A stretch of DNA of 64,000 bases from Morchella semilibera. Taxonomy: Eukaryota; Ascomycota; Pezizomycetes; Pezizales; Morchellaceae. The notes under the pieces are model-generated. The model saw only the letters and a program-made list of their open reading frames with translations. It was not told the origin of the DNA and did no database searches. The stretch spans positions 4,745,746 to 4,809,745 of the forward strand of contig CM018604.1 in the NCBI GenBank assembly GCA_009192285.1, read 5' to 3'. A program made the position numbers and the translations under genes. Positions within the stretch are counted from its first letter, which is position 1. Each line of letters starts with the position of its first letter. Below are positions 23,926-36,479 of the stretch, in pieces.

Positions 23926-26910
23926 GAACTAGTATATTCCTCCACGACTCTGGACTGGTACTGAGAAGAACGAAAGAAAAACCACAAGGGTTTGTGACTG
24001 CAGGGCAGAAACGAAAGACTAAATAGGATGCCGAGGGTTAAGGATGAGAAGGCCGGATGAGAGGGTAGCAAGTAGCAATCATTACTTGAAAATCCGAACC
24101 GGGTATGGCAATCATAAAGTAGTATATATAAAATCCAGTAATTTCCAAACACTGGGGTCCTTGGGATGGGACATAATGGATGCAGTGCGCACGTTGGGAC
24201 GGTACAGCTCCCCCCCCCCCAAAAAAAAAAAACCTACAAGGTGGGAAGTTGCGTGAATGACACTTTTCCTGCATCTTTATCTTCTTGGGTGGTATTAACA
24301 TGTACATGTACTTAAGTATGTACGACATTTACCTTAGGACCTGAGCCAGCTTCTCTTAATCGCCAGCTGCAGCCAAAATATAGGTACATCCCGGTTCTTA
24401 GAGGGCGTTTTCTCGGTTTCGGAGCACAGGCAAGGATCTAGGAAGTACTCTAATTGTACTGCATATATTGATATTTTAGCCACGAGTTGTATATGTATGG
24501 GCGCATGGCTGGCTACATCTCTGAAACCCTCAAGAAGCTATGAACACTAAAGGTCACTTATACCGTGACTTTTATAAAAATACTACTGTGGTCCGGCTCC
24601 ATCCCTTAGCAGAATGATCAAGTCTAGATGTAGACTCTGGCGACGCACAGATTTCCAAGCCATGGGAACCGGCAAGCTATAGATCCACAATCTAGCCCTG
24701 GCGGCTTTAATGGCGAACCATCAAGCGCGGATCAAAAAAGTGAACTTTCGCTCTTTCGGACACTAATACATACATGTACTTACATAAGATGTACCGGGTG
24801 TGCACCATAAATACCGAGAACCTCCCCAGCTCGTTTTATTCATTGGTTATATGTGCGCCGTATGTGACAACCATTTTTGCTGGAGGTATTTTTTAAAAAA
24901 AAATATAGAAAAAAATTATAGTATTGTCCTCCTCTTTATATACTTCTCTAAGTCTCTACTACCCTAACCCTGAATTGCTTACACTTTTTGATAATCTATG
25001 GGTTAACTCGCGCGTTAATTAGGTCTGTGAGCCCGTTGCTACCAAGAATTCTCAGGACTTAATTAACGCTGATCGAGTTCTTCAGACTTATGAAAGCTGA
25101 TTGGCCGGGTGTGAGAAACCCTAACCCAGATGGCAACCAGCCCACCCAATCAAATGCTCCCAGTACCGGAGTTCAACTAGAAGAAGATGGAAGGATGGGA
25201 GTTGGGGGGGTTGGAGCGGGGGGCCATAGGCCCAATAACAGCTGTAAAGGTGTAAATAAAATCTATTGAAGAATTGTTGGAGCAGATATATCAAGCAAAA
25301 GTGGAAGGGGCAGAGTTCCAAAAGTACATGTACCCCTAGTTCCAGTGTACCGCGTGCCCCTTTTGTAGTGGGATCTAAATTAGAGCCCCACCCCTCTAGA
25401 TTACACATGACTTACCATATCCCGCCTAGCAGTAATGCAGGATCCGACCTCTGTGGGGAAGGATGCAAAGAAGGAAGCTCTCGTCTTGGCAGGCTCATCC
25501 TGCGAGCTACCTATGAGTCTATGGCCTCGTTGAAGGTAAGTACAGTACCAAAAAAGGGGATGTAATAGATACCATAGCAATACGGTATCGTGAAAAACTT
25601 CCGAATTAAATCGGAATTTAGGCCATTATACCATAGCAATGCTGTAGCAATACCGGAGTGTCATGGTATTCTGACAGATAAGGTACTACATGTAGATACA
25701 CCCGCTTTTTTGGTACTGTAGCTCCCAACTTCGATTGTCGCACGATGCCATCAGACTGAAACATTCTAACATGGATATAATTCAGCCGGATAATGTATCC
25801 CCTATCTACATACCTACTATCTCATCCCTCATCTCTCATCCCATCCCATCCCCATCCCCATCCCATCCCACAAACACCATCCACCCCCCCCCCCCTTTCA
25901 TTGACACGATCCAGGATGCGGTATGTACGGCTTTTCGGGGGAGAAACGAGAGACATTTAAGGTTGAAGAGAAGCTTTTTATGTAGCAGCTGGGATCTCGC
26001 ACACTTTATACCTACTCCACTCTCTACAGATTCTATTGGATGTCCCCCATCCCATACTAGCATTCATTCATTCATACATACATCCATACCATTACATACA
26101 ACTATCCTTACCCTTGGCTGCCCGACCCTTTGATTACCAGTCCATATGCTGCGTGCTGAGGAGGCTCGAACAGGTGGTCGCCTTCTGTGGTCAATAATGA
26201 TACTATTCTGTAGGATTCATCTATGTCTGCCACTCAGCGATAGTGAAGCCGAAGCAAGGGCTAGCCAAAATCAGCGGCAACGCCAACGGCGTCAACAACA
26301 TCAACGTCGGCGTCGGCATCGCCGTCAATAATCAGACAGAGGGCAACCACCGAGTCTAGCAACTTCGAAATTATAAAGCACCTAATACACACCATAGTTA
26401 CAGTATCTCAATTGAGGCCTGTGGCACATGGAGAGGGAAGTTTTCGTTCCACCTGTCGAGTGCTATTCCTATCATTAGGCCCTGGACACGGCACCCGGAA
26501 GAATATCCGGTAAACATGACTCCCCGCGACCAAAATCTACCTTCTCTCCTAAATACTATGCTCTTTCTCAGTTCATCTCCCACCGGATCTATCTCGCTTA
26601 GCTCGTCAACGTGCCGCGTTTCCAGTTTCCATGATATCGAACCGGCAAGATAATGTAATCAACCACTCACCTTAATATAAAGGTTTTTACCACAATAGGC
26701 AGTAGCCTTTAATCTACCGATAGCTCTAGCTCCTGTTACTGCCCTTCCTCGAATTATTCTATATATATATGCATATATTTACCTTGGTCTCCTTTTTTTC
26801 TCTCTCTCTCTATCCGGTTTTTATATTTGAAGCTTCCTTTCATAAAGGCGGGATTTCTTCCCAAGTCCTGGTTCCTGTTGGCTCTGCATATTCTACCTGA
26901 CCAACTCAAG
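23926..26910. other. Gene-free stretch
   Basis: No complete gene supported. TACATGTA lies at 24303, 24771, 25325 and 25687. A G/C-run junction sits at 24211-24232, and a CCATCCC simple repeat spans about 25845-25870. Near 25590-25670 a patch with CCGAATTAAATCGG resembles one near 3765. A short possible exon at about 26239-26362 is discussed as a finding. Confidence 0.5.
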
Positions 26911-28831
26911 ATGCTGTTCCTGGGTAAACCTGCATGTTCTGCACTACTCATACTTGGAGGCCTCTTATCCCGCGCTACTGCGGCGGCGGAAACGGCAGAT
27001 AATGCTAGTATTGCCTCTGTTGCTATTCCGTCAGAGATATCGGCCTCCGCCAGGTCTTCCGGGAGTATTATTGTGGTTAGTATATACCTATATAAATAGC
27101 CTGTTTCGTCTGTCGGATCATACTAAAATGAGTTGAGCTGCATGTCACTGACCCGATACTTTGTATGTAGTGCGCAATCCTTACTGGGCTCTTCTGGGAC
27201 AAAGTCGCGTACCCGTCGTCTACTAACTATGGCGAAGAGAATGGATATTGGTGTAGGCCTCAATATCACAGCGAGTACATAAAATGGTTCAAAACGCTCA
27301 CCCCACGTGAACAGCTGCAACTGCTATCCTTTCCCCGACCTGTATCCTCAGCCCAACGTCCGCACTAGATGTCTCAATTGCCGTTAAAATCCTGACCCTA
27401 GCAAATGTCGGGTTCGCCATCCGCGGCGGTGGTCACACCGCCAACACCGGCTGGGCTAATACTAATAATGGGGTCTTAATCTCACTCTCAGAGCTCAAGA
27501 CCCTCAATGCGGAGGCCGGTTACGTCGAGGTCGGTGCGGGCTTGCATTGGGAGGAGGTTTACGAGTACCTTGATGCGCGGCAACTGAGCGCGGCGGGTGG
27601 GCGCATGACGGGTGTTGGTGTCTCCGGGTACTTGCTTGGTGGGGGCATATCGTACATTTCCAACGAGCGGGGATTCGGCTGCGATAACGTCATGAACTAC
27701 CAGGTACGTACCCGCCGCAGCAGCATAGGAACTGGATGGTACTAATGACGATCTAGGTGGTCCTAGCAGATGGCCGCATCGTCAATGCCAACGCCCAGGC
27801 CAACTCTGACCTCTTTAAAGCTCTTAAAGGTGGCACCAACAACTTTGGTATTGTCACCCGCTTCGACCTTTATACGTACCCGAGCTCGGGTATCTATGCG
27901 GGGTCGCTCTATTATCTTGAAAGCAGTTTTGACGTGCTTTTTCATGCGACGGCGAACTACGCTGCTAACAACACTGACATCAAGACGCATGTCATCCCTG
28001 CACGGTTTGTGTCGCTACCAGGGTACACAGTCGCCGCGTACTATGTCTTCTCGAGCGAGCCAGTAACGACCCCGCCGACTGCGCTGGAGCCCTTCTTTCA
28101 AATCCCCGCGCTTACGAATACCGCGAGAATCACGAATTTCACTAGCGCCACAGAAGAGCTGGGGTTGGGAGATGTGTACGGCGTGAGGTCAGTTGAGACA
28201 TAAATTCTCAGTTGGACCTGAAGAGTGAGGTGCTAACATTTCAGTCATTTCATTGACACTTAGACACTACCTGCAAGCACTGACTATTGTTTCAGACGCC
28301 TCGTTATACAAGGAGTTCAACTCCCCACTTACAGAGAGCATCGCCGGCTTCTAGGCCTCTGTGGCATACCAGCCTCTCTCTGCCAGTATGATTACCGCTG
28401 GTGCGGCCCGCGGTGGCAATGTGCTGGGACTAAACGACTCACAAGGAGCACTGACTTGTATAATTCCCTATAGTTTGCTCCTAGGTGGGAGAATATGCTG
28501 ACAGAAATAGGCTTGAATTTCAACTACCGCTGGACCAACACGACCGACGATGCTAAAGTCCAGGCCGTCGCGAAGAACGTGATCAACCAGGCGAGAGAGC
28601 TTGCAAAGGAGCGGGGGTTGTTCAATCCTTACAGGTGAGAATTTCTACAGAAACACGTGTGCGCGGTGACTGACAGGGGGTAGATATCTGAACTACGCGG
28701 CTGCTGACTCGGAGGTTATAGAGGGGTATGGCGCCGGGAGCGTTAAGATGTTGCAGGCGGCAAAGAGGAAGTGGAACCCAACGAATGTGTTTAAGAGGTT
28801 GGTGACGGGCGGATTTAAGGTCCCTATGTAG
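26911..28831 (+). pseudogene. Secreted FAD-linked oxidase, berberine-bridge-like, apparently broken
   Basis: Related to 6-hydroxynicotine/berberine-bridge oxidases (FAD_binding_4 plus BBE domains), usually secreted and often tied to secondary metabolism. The N-terminus is a signal peptide (MLFLGKPACSALLILGGLLS, cleaved near ATAA). Exons that fit: 26911-27075, 27171-27252, 27315-27703, 27757-28187, from 28264, and 28684-28831. FAD-site features: ILSPTCILSP, the flavin-linking His in AIRGGGHTANTG, GVGVSGYLLGGGISY, and FGCDNVMNYQVVLADG; the BBE end has FNPYRYLNY. Within exon 5 an in-frame TAG lies at 28352-28354, and the frame changes between about 28445 and 28485, before WENMLTEIG. Two independent lesions point to a decayed gene. 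A sequencing error or unusual splicing is the alternative. Confidence 0.82.
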
Positions 28832-31229
28832 AGTTACGTTGGGTTTGATTGTACAATAATTAGGATGCTTGTATGGTGGTAATTTGTAATATGTGTAGTA
28901 TACTATAAATTAAGTGCGGTTCGAGGACTATCTCCTATCCTTTCCTCCGTTTCCAAGGTCCCAACTTTTGGTTAGTTTGACAGGGTCAAGTTGGGTGGAG
29001 GCGGCTCTGAGTGGGAACCGTGGTGGTGGTCATAAGGTGGAGTTGGTGGACGGGAGGTGGAGGGGCACACAGATTACCTATACCGCGGGGTTAGGGTTCT
29101 TCTATCTCGACCCATGGCCACGGCGCCGTAACTTGTATTTTTTAGAGAAATAAAACTATACTCGCCTAGAAATAGGTCGTCTTTATGAGAATATAGTTTC
29201 TTGTTTGAACCTTTTGTGTCCCTGGTGAAAAGCCTTAGGATCTGAAACGAAACTATAACCCAACCCCTCCCAGAATTCATACGGTTTATCACTCGCGCCA
29301 AGACACACCCAGGGTGAGGTGTGCGGTGGATTTGATGGCGATTTGTATCTCTATAATTGGTAGGTCGGATGTTGGGCGCAGTGTTGGTTTTAGGGAGGTG
29401 CTGGTGAGTAGAGGTATTGGGAGCTCTCAATTGCAGTCGGGGGAGGCTGTTGGGGCTCCATTCACATAGGAAAAGAAAAAACATATCTGTGAAAATCGGT
29501 TCCTTACCAATTAACGTTTTTCTCTTTCAAATAGAGCAGTGATATCGCCACCCCCAACTAAACTGAATACTTTATATGTGCGCCATTGCCGGTGGGCACG
29601 TTATTGATATCTGTTGAGGTCGGTATGTGGCACTAATGCCCTGTCATGAACTTAGTCTGTAATAAATAGCAGGGTTTTTAACTGTTATTTTTATGAACTA
29701 ACTCCCACCATCCCCCAAAATTAATAGTCCCCGGGGTTGCATGTATGCAATCAACCCTAATATTGCCCTAATCCACCCTAAAATCTAGTTGATCCTACAC
29801 TTGAAGTTCCTCACTAGTTCATGACCATGACATCTAGCTTTCTCGCGGCCCGGTTTTTGGCTAATTTGAACTGAAAAGGGGCAAATTCGTCTTCGTTAGC
29901 GGGTTTCGGTTTTGCGATTGGTATAGTTGAGGGTTGTGGTAGCGGTTGTGGTTGGCTGTTGGTACGAGTGCCTGGGGGCCGGCTAGTAGTGGTGGTGCTG
30001 GCGAACATATTCCACTCAAGGCGACCCGGTAGTCTCGTTCCCAGACCCCATCGGTATCTCTTGTTCAATACCGGAAGGGTCTGGTGCGCTTGCCCGAAAG
30101 GCTGGTACCAGTGCAGTCCCTTTTTTCGGGAATATTAGCGCTGTTGTCGTAGCCCAATTTACATACATGAAAATTAAGGTTTATTCTGACCCGATATCAC
30201 AATTCATTCAGTGACCGACACAGGAAATGGAGAGTGTCGGAAGGATGTGAAAAATCTATAAAATCAAATTCTAGGTATAGGTATGATGAAGATTTAAATC
30301 TCATGGGTTTTGAATATATTATCAGGTTGGAGAGTTATTATTAGCGATGTTATTTGCCTAATTACATGTATTTTTGTGTGTAAAAAGTTCCAAGACCCTA
30401 TTACCGTTAGGAATGTATCATATACATGTATGTATGTTAGTCTCGTACCCATCCTGGAGGCTGGAGCATTAACCCGGGGGGGGGGGATGTACGCTTGAGG
30501 GCATTTTGAGTCCCCAATATTGAGCATTGTATTCCTAATCCCATGTAGGCCCAAGTCCCTCTAATGCATGCTGCACAATGTTTTTATTTGGGCTTTTTTA
30601 CGGGCGGTAGCTAAAAGACTCTATTGGCAGTGATAGCCAACCATACAAGTGAAGGTGCGACCGTGCTTTTTTTTCTTTTTTCTTTTTTCTTTTTTCTTTT
30701 CTTTTTACAGATCCAGAATCATGCAAGATGCGAGATCAAAGATCACCGTGCATGGTGGACCCCGGTCGTACCGACCACTGGGGAAATCGAAAGGGTTGCA
30801 TGCGAGATGCGAGCTCGGTGGTACTGCAAGATCCCATGGTCTCTGTGTTGCTGATATAGGTCTATAAACTAGCCTACATGCACCCGGTACTCCTCAACAG
30901 GAACCGACGATAACGAACGGGGCCGGAGACCGCACGCAGGGTGAGTGCTGCTTTCTTATTTGTTGATCAATTGAGCCTCAAACACAACCTCCAAAAGTAA
31001 CCAGTGAGAGCACAGTATTCCAGCCCCGGCCCCGCTCGTTAAGTGTAGGAGGGCTCGGTAGCTGCCGAGGTGCCGTGTAGATCATCTAGCAGAGCCGCAT
31101 CTTATTTTATCTCAACCTCACACGACCATCCAAGGATAGATATTAGCAACACCTTTCTGGGAGCGCTCTCCTGTATAAAATCTTATCCCTTATATTAAAA
31201 TCCGTTAACTACTCTAAGTCTTGGATCTG
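28832..31229. other. Gene-free stretch
   Basis: No gene supported. The minus-strand frame at 29814-30068 lacks homology. A 19-base phrase TAGTCTCGTTCCCAGACCC at 30030 recurs at 32987. TACATGTA lies at 30363 and 30423. A polypyrimidine run spans 30665-30708. A 16-base inverted repeat (TAACGAACGGGGCCGG at 30911 and its near-complement at 31026) lies upstream of the next gene. Confidence 0.5.
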
Positions 31230-32751
31230 ATGGCTTCCTCGGCCCATCCTCGCGTGTGCGTACTCCCCCAGCTTTCAGCGTCGGACGTCCGCAGTAAGCC
31301 CAGAATCCCCACAAAGCCCAGATCCACCACCTTTCGGCACCCAGGCTATCCCGATGGCCACGATGTCATGTTTAGTCTACAAGCCCTTGACCGCGCGATA
31401 GTTTCCAACCAACTACAATCCGATGAACCTGTTTGGGGCCTCCATCACAGGACCGCTGTCCAGGCTTGTTCAATTGTTGCCTGTAATGCGCCTGGTGTTT
31501 TGTCACCATGTAGGCTGCTAGTGGACGCCAATGTCCCGGCCCCTGCCATTGATATTTCACCTGACGACGTCCTGACAGCCCCCGCGTACTGGCTCTATCC
31601 CTCTGGTTGGGGGTTGGGCGATCTGCCGTATCCCCTGTGTCCAGACTTTGGAAATTGGCAGTTCCCACATACCGATATTCCGCCGGAATGGCTTGCTATG
31701 GAGGTAGGCTGAGCTGGGCGGTCCATGCCCCACCCGACACAGCACAGGCACAAGACTGACCCCCGATGAATCTGAGGGGAGTCCTCCCGCACCATCGCAG
31801 TACTCTCGTGCCGTCAACGAGCGAGATCATTCATGCCGAATCTCGCGCTTTGTAGAAATAACACAAGTTGCCCATCTAGTCCCAAAAGACGAACGCGATT
31901 GGGTACGCACTCTTACACAAATGCATCTTCACCGCCAACATCTCCACTCACTAACATCTTCAAGTTTGATCGAAACGAAATGCACCTCTACAATCTCAAC
32001 AGAACCCTCACAACCCTTTACAAGACATCTGATATCCGCAACTGTCTCCGTCTGAGACAAGACCTCCACACATTGTTTGACATGGGTGCCTTTGCGTTTG
32101 TCCCCAAGGAGGGTAAGATCGTTGTCCACTTTCTGACAAAGGGCCCCAACTACTGCGAGACATTTCACGACCGAGCTACAGAAACCCTCTTCGTGCATCC
32201 CGCGTTTCTTTACGCCCGCTTCGCGTGGGCCATCCTCCCTCACGCCACGAGTTTTACATCAAAGAAGAGCACCAGGATAATGGTGTTTAATAAAGAAACT
32301 AAGAGATGGGAGGTTACAACCGCTGGGGAATCTAAGGGATCAGTAGCGGCTACATCCAAACGGCGCAAGCTTCAAGCCGGGGGGACAGCTGGACAAGAGG
32401 TGGTAGATGCGTCAACCGACGCCTTGGACCAGCAACCAGCACGACCCAAGGCTGATACATCCCACAAGATAGGTACGTTTACTGCAGGCCATTTTCTGCA
32501 GCTGCCGCCGGCGCTGACGGATGTCTCTAGTTTCCTCTAACCCAGCGTATGCATGGCATTATATCTACTGGCACCCAGAGGCAGAACGGTTCGACAGGTT
32601 ACGGGAAAAGGCTCTCCAGGAACGTGAACCGGAACTACACCGCATGGAAAAGGAGAGACAGCGTGATCTATTGGGCCGTGATGGAGCGCCGCTCCCGGAT
32701 GAAGAGTGTTTCTCGTTCGATGATGATACGGAGGAGGAATTAGATTTTTAG
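31230..32751 (+). CDS. Fungal HNH-nuclease-domain protein
   Basis: Contains the HNH_2-type domain common in filamentous fungal proteins of unknown role. Four exons: 31230-31703, 31801-31902, 31965-32472 and 32531-32751. Introns are 97, 62 and 58 nt, and the product is 434 residues. The domain is built across introns: VEITQVAHLVPKDERDW (first His region) joins FDRNEMHLYN after the second intron, then DIRNCLRLRQDLHTLFD (Asn/His region), FAFVPKEGKIVVHFL and FLYARFAWAILP, the usual family order. The third intron has TCTCTAG as its acceptor. The C-terminal tail is acidic and charged (SFDDDTEEELDF). An upstream TTG in frame is ignored in favour of the ATG. Nuclease activity is inferred from the family only. 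Confidence 0.84.
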
Positions 32752-34358
32752 GGTGAGTAGCATTACAGGTGGTAGCGGAAAGTTGTGTAATCGATCGACG
32801 CTAGTCGGTAGGGAAAGGCCCAAAGAGCCTTGGCGTAGAGAATAGGCGGCGTGGCATATGGGTCTGTACAGTTATGCCCGCGATGCCCGCCTTTTAAATA
32901 AGCTTTTAGACAGAACATTAATAAAACATCTTGTGCTTCATATTCAATCGGTGAGTATTATGCAGCATTCCGTATATACAAAGGAGTAGTCTCGTTCCCA
33001 GACCCGATTGGTATTTCTTTTGGTGTGTGTATGTAAGTTTTGAGACCAACAAATCACGTGGAGAATTATTGGCGGGGCGAGGGATAGTATATGATTTCGA
33101 TACACGACTGAAAAATCTTAGGAAATGCTCTTTGGGAAGGAGCAGTTGCCTCGCTGTCTTGTAGGTTAAAGAGTGGGATGCCATTGGAGCGGAGCGGAGG
33201 AGGTTGTGGGGATTTTCGGGCATGCTGATTTGTTGGTTGATGAGGGTCGTCATAGCCTTGAAGGAGGGACTGTAGCTGTAGACGGTGGCTGGGACGGTGG
33301 GGCGGGGGGGCGAGAATGGTCCAGCACACAAGGCCCGTTGCCCCCGTTACTACATGTAGTAACGAGTCTCGGCGCCGAGTGATACCAGGTGAAGCTCAGC
33401 TTAGCCCCTGCAACCCGCGAACCCAATCAAATATCTCGCACCTCTCCTTTTAACTCGGCTGCCACTACACAACGTCCACGAACTGTAACAAAGGGAAAAA
33501 GTTCCTATCTTCTACTCTACTGCCAACCAAATATTCATTCACCTAGAGCGGCTGTGCTTTGGGAAACACCGATGAGCCAACGACACGTACAGGGTGTGCC
33601 TTGGGTAAAATGCACTCTTGGGCCGGATCAGGCCTCACCACCGAGCTTAGGGTTGGGAGTGGCACCTCCGAGAGTGACAACAATCTACAGCTGCTACCTG
33701 GTCTCAGCTGTCACAACGTGAATAGTTGTAATTGCAGAAAGGAACGAGGCTTGGAGAAGAAGATCTGCGGGGATGCGGGGGAGGCTGATTAGTGGTGGTG
33801 GCGAGGGTTCTAGGTGCGCTTAATTAAGCCTTTCCCTACGTCTCAGTAAACTGGGGTCACAAGTGTAACGCGATCTGTTTATGCACCACCCTCTCCAAGG
33901 CGTAAAGGTTATCGAGTAAAAAAAATTCATTGTAAATTATGACCATCTACCAGCCAAACAGTATAAACCTCCCAGGCACAAGAAAACTCATAACTAAGCT
34001 GTAGTTACATGGTAAAAGCAACATCAATAATAGCAATGGCAGTAAAAAGCGAAAGAAAAGCAGAGTCGAAGCTAGTAGATCATTATACTAGCTTACTCTA
34101 TTTCGAAGAATTATAAGAAACAGACCGATAAAGAAGGAAATAGACAAATAAATAAGTATAGAAAGGGGAAAGTATAGCCCCAAGTATGTCAACATTCTGC
34201 AACGCAAGGAAGTTAAAGATAGAGATAATCAGAGTAAATAAAACCGTAAAAAATCCCAGTCAAAGCCGGTACCAACCAGTGTCATCCATCCTATCAACTA
34301 CCCAACCTTCCTAACCACTCCACTGCAAACCCACTCTAACCCTCACCACAACCACACC
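32752..34358. other. Gene-free stretch
   Basis: No supported gene. It holds the second copy of the 19-base phrase TAGTCTCGTTCCCAGACCC (32987-33005), TACATGTA at 33351, and an A-rich, gene-empty part at 33900-34250. Open frames here overlap on both strands without motif or codon bias. Confidence 0.5.
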
Positions 34359-34661
34359 TTAGTCCAACCCAACCTTCTCCAACCCCATGCCTCTCACATA
34401 TGTCTCTGCCGTGCTCGTCGACAGCCACGACGCCTCACTCGCGTTCGTATCCGCCCTCGTGACACCGCCATCGACTTCCGATTCCGACTTCCTCCTCGGC
34501 GGCGTCACCGGCCGCCCCTCCGCTATCTTCCCAGCTGGCGCCGACACTGAACGGAAGATCTGTGGACGCGGGATTGAGCGCCCGATGGTGCGCTGGCCGG
34601 CGTAGATCACGAGCGGGAGGGAGATGCAGGCTAGGATAATCCCGAGGACGGGGAGAACCAT
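34359..34661 (-). CDS. Small single-pass membrane protein, unknown function
   Basis: 100-residue frame with an ATG start. An N-terminal hydrophobic helix (LPVLGIILACISLPLVIYAG, about residues 3-22) is followed by a basic, Ser/Pro-rich tail with RRKSESE and a C-terminal acidic end. The GC-rich third positions contrast with the AT-rich surroundings, which favours real coding. No family is recognised. It could be a small tail-exposed ER or plasma-membrane protein. No intron is needed. Confidence 0.55.
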   Translation of the reverse strand: MVLPVLGIILACISLPLVIYAGQRTIGRSIPRPQIFRSVSAPAGKIAEGRPVTPPRRKSESEVDGGVTRADTNASEASWLSTSTAETYVRGMGLEKVGLD

Positions 34662-36479
34662 TGCTGCTGCTGCGGGGGTTGTTAGAAGCTGTAGGAGGGG
34701 GGGGGGGGAAAGAGGTGGGGGTTTATTACTTTGTAGAGTATACCGGTAGAGCTTTCTGGTGGAAGGATGCTATACTAATGGTCTAGTTGTGTAGGGGGGG
34801 TTTTCTGACTGACTTTGCTTTGTAGGTTGTAAGAACTCGATCGACCGGAGGTGTAGTGTGAGTATTACAGCCGCAAAAGCTTGGATTAAAGGTGATCTCT
34901 GTTCTTGTTCTTGTTCTTGTTCGCAGTACTTTAAGCTTAGACGTAGGCACAGCTAAATAGATAGATACATGTAACTAGGTAGAAGAAAGGAAAAGAAGGC
35001 CAGGCAGGCCAGGCAGCTTATATACTGCCTCATTCGAGTCACACCCTCCCTCTCCCAGCAGATAAATACATTTTAATAATTAACTAGTATAGCATACATG
35101 TAGCAGTAGTTGTGACTAACATTCCAGGTGTGCGCAGCGCCGAGGTCATGATCATGGGCAAACCCTCCTGGTTCGTGGGCGTTTACTATACAATAGGTAC
35201 AGCTAGCTAGTGCTGATCACCTGCAGGTACATACATACTCCCCTCCATCATCCACATCCATCCACCCATCCATCCATTCAGCTAACTGGAAAATGATGAC
35301 TTGTAGCAGTTGCAGCCTGAGGGATTTGGGGGAGGGGGGGGGGGTGGGGTTTGGATTTTGGATTCGGATTGCAGCGGGCGCAGGTACGGTATCACCTTCT
35401 GGGGGGGGGGGGGTGCTTCTAGAAGATTGAAGATTCAGGCAGGGATTTAGGGAGGTGTTCAGGGCTGTGTGTGTGCCTTGCAGAAGATACATGTAGTGGT
35501 AGGTGAAAGTGTTGTCTCAAATAAAAAAGCAAGGGTGGATGGATAGATAAATAGAAATGTAACTGCACCTGGTACAGTGAAATACATGTAGGTGTGTTTA
35601 TCTTATCACATTCTCTCGGTACATGTATTTATACTTACATGTAGTATTCAAGTACATTTACCTACAGCCGTATACGTACAGAGGGAAAGAAAGGAAATAG
35701 CACGCAGGGTATACATTTAGGTGCCTCGTACACGTACACATCCATCTACCCAGAATATAGAACTATCACCTGATAAAAGCACCTCTTCCTCTTATTTCGG
35801 GTAGGTGACCCCCCTAGAGATTGGAACCCCAGCCTGAAGCCCGCAACAGTTAAAAAAAGCCAGACATGTATCGATATCGAAATCCACCACTCCACTCTAT
35901 AATTCGCACATGCATGCGGAGAGGAGAAGGACTACATGTAGTGGGAGGAAAAGATTTGTAGAGCTGCCCGTCTGACAAGGTTGAGTGATTTGATAGATCT
36001 CGACAATATCCCCGAAATTTCCTCGTAAGAAGAATTACTTAATTACTTCATGCAAGAGGGACCTTCTAGAATACCTGTTGTATACATGTAATTTTTTTAT
36101 TTATAAGATGTATTTACACTGTAATCGCCTCATCTCTAGCTTCTCTGTGACTCAAAAAACCAAAATTAAATGTACTTTATAAAGAAAAAGAAATTAGTAA
36201 ACAAGCAAGAATAGAACCATCCTCATCATCCCTTGCTGCCATGACGACAGTCAGTCAGTCAGTCGGTTGGTCGGTCACGACGTCAATCATTCCATTAGTC
36301 AGTCAAGTCACCCCCCCTCCCCCCACCCCTGCCAAGCTATGCCAGCCGATCTACAGCGGCTCTCCCCACCCCCCCCCCGGGCTCCAAACCTCCTCCTCCT
36401 CTTCCCCTTCTATAGATCCTCAATCCCGCATCCCACCCCCCTCCAACACACACACACGCACACAAAGTCTACCACCACA
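34662..36479. other. Gene-free stretch rich in TACATGTA and simple repeats
   Basis: Eight TACATGTA palindromes lie within about 1.1 kb (34966, 35095, 35488, 35583, 35620, 35636, 35933 and 36083), the densest cluster in the window. There is a CTTGTT simple repeat near 34903-34922, a CCATC repeat near 35250-35275, and G/C homopolymers near 34696 and 35400. The 200 bases before 36480 are pyrimidine-rich, like a fungal promoter. Confidence 0.6.
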
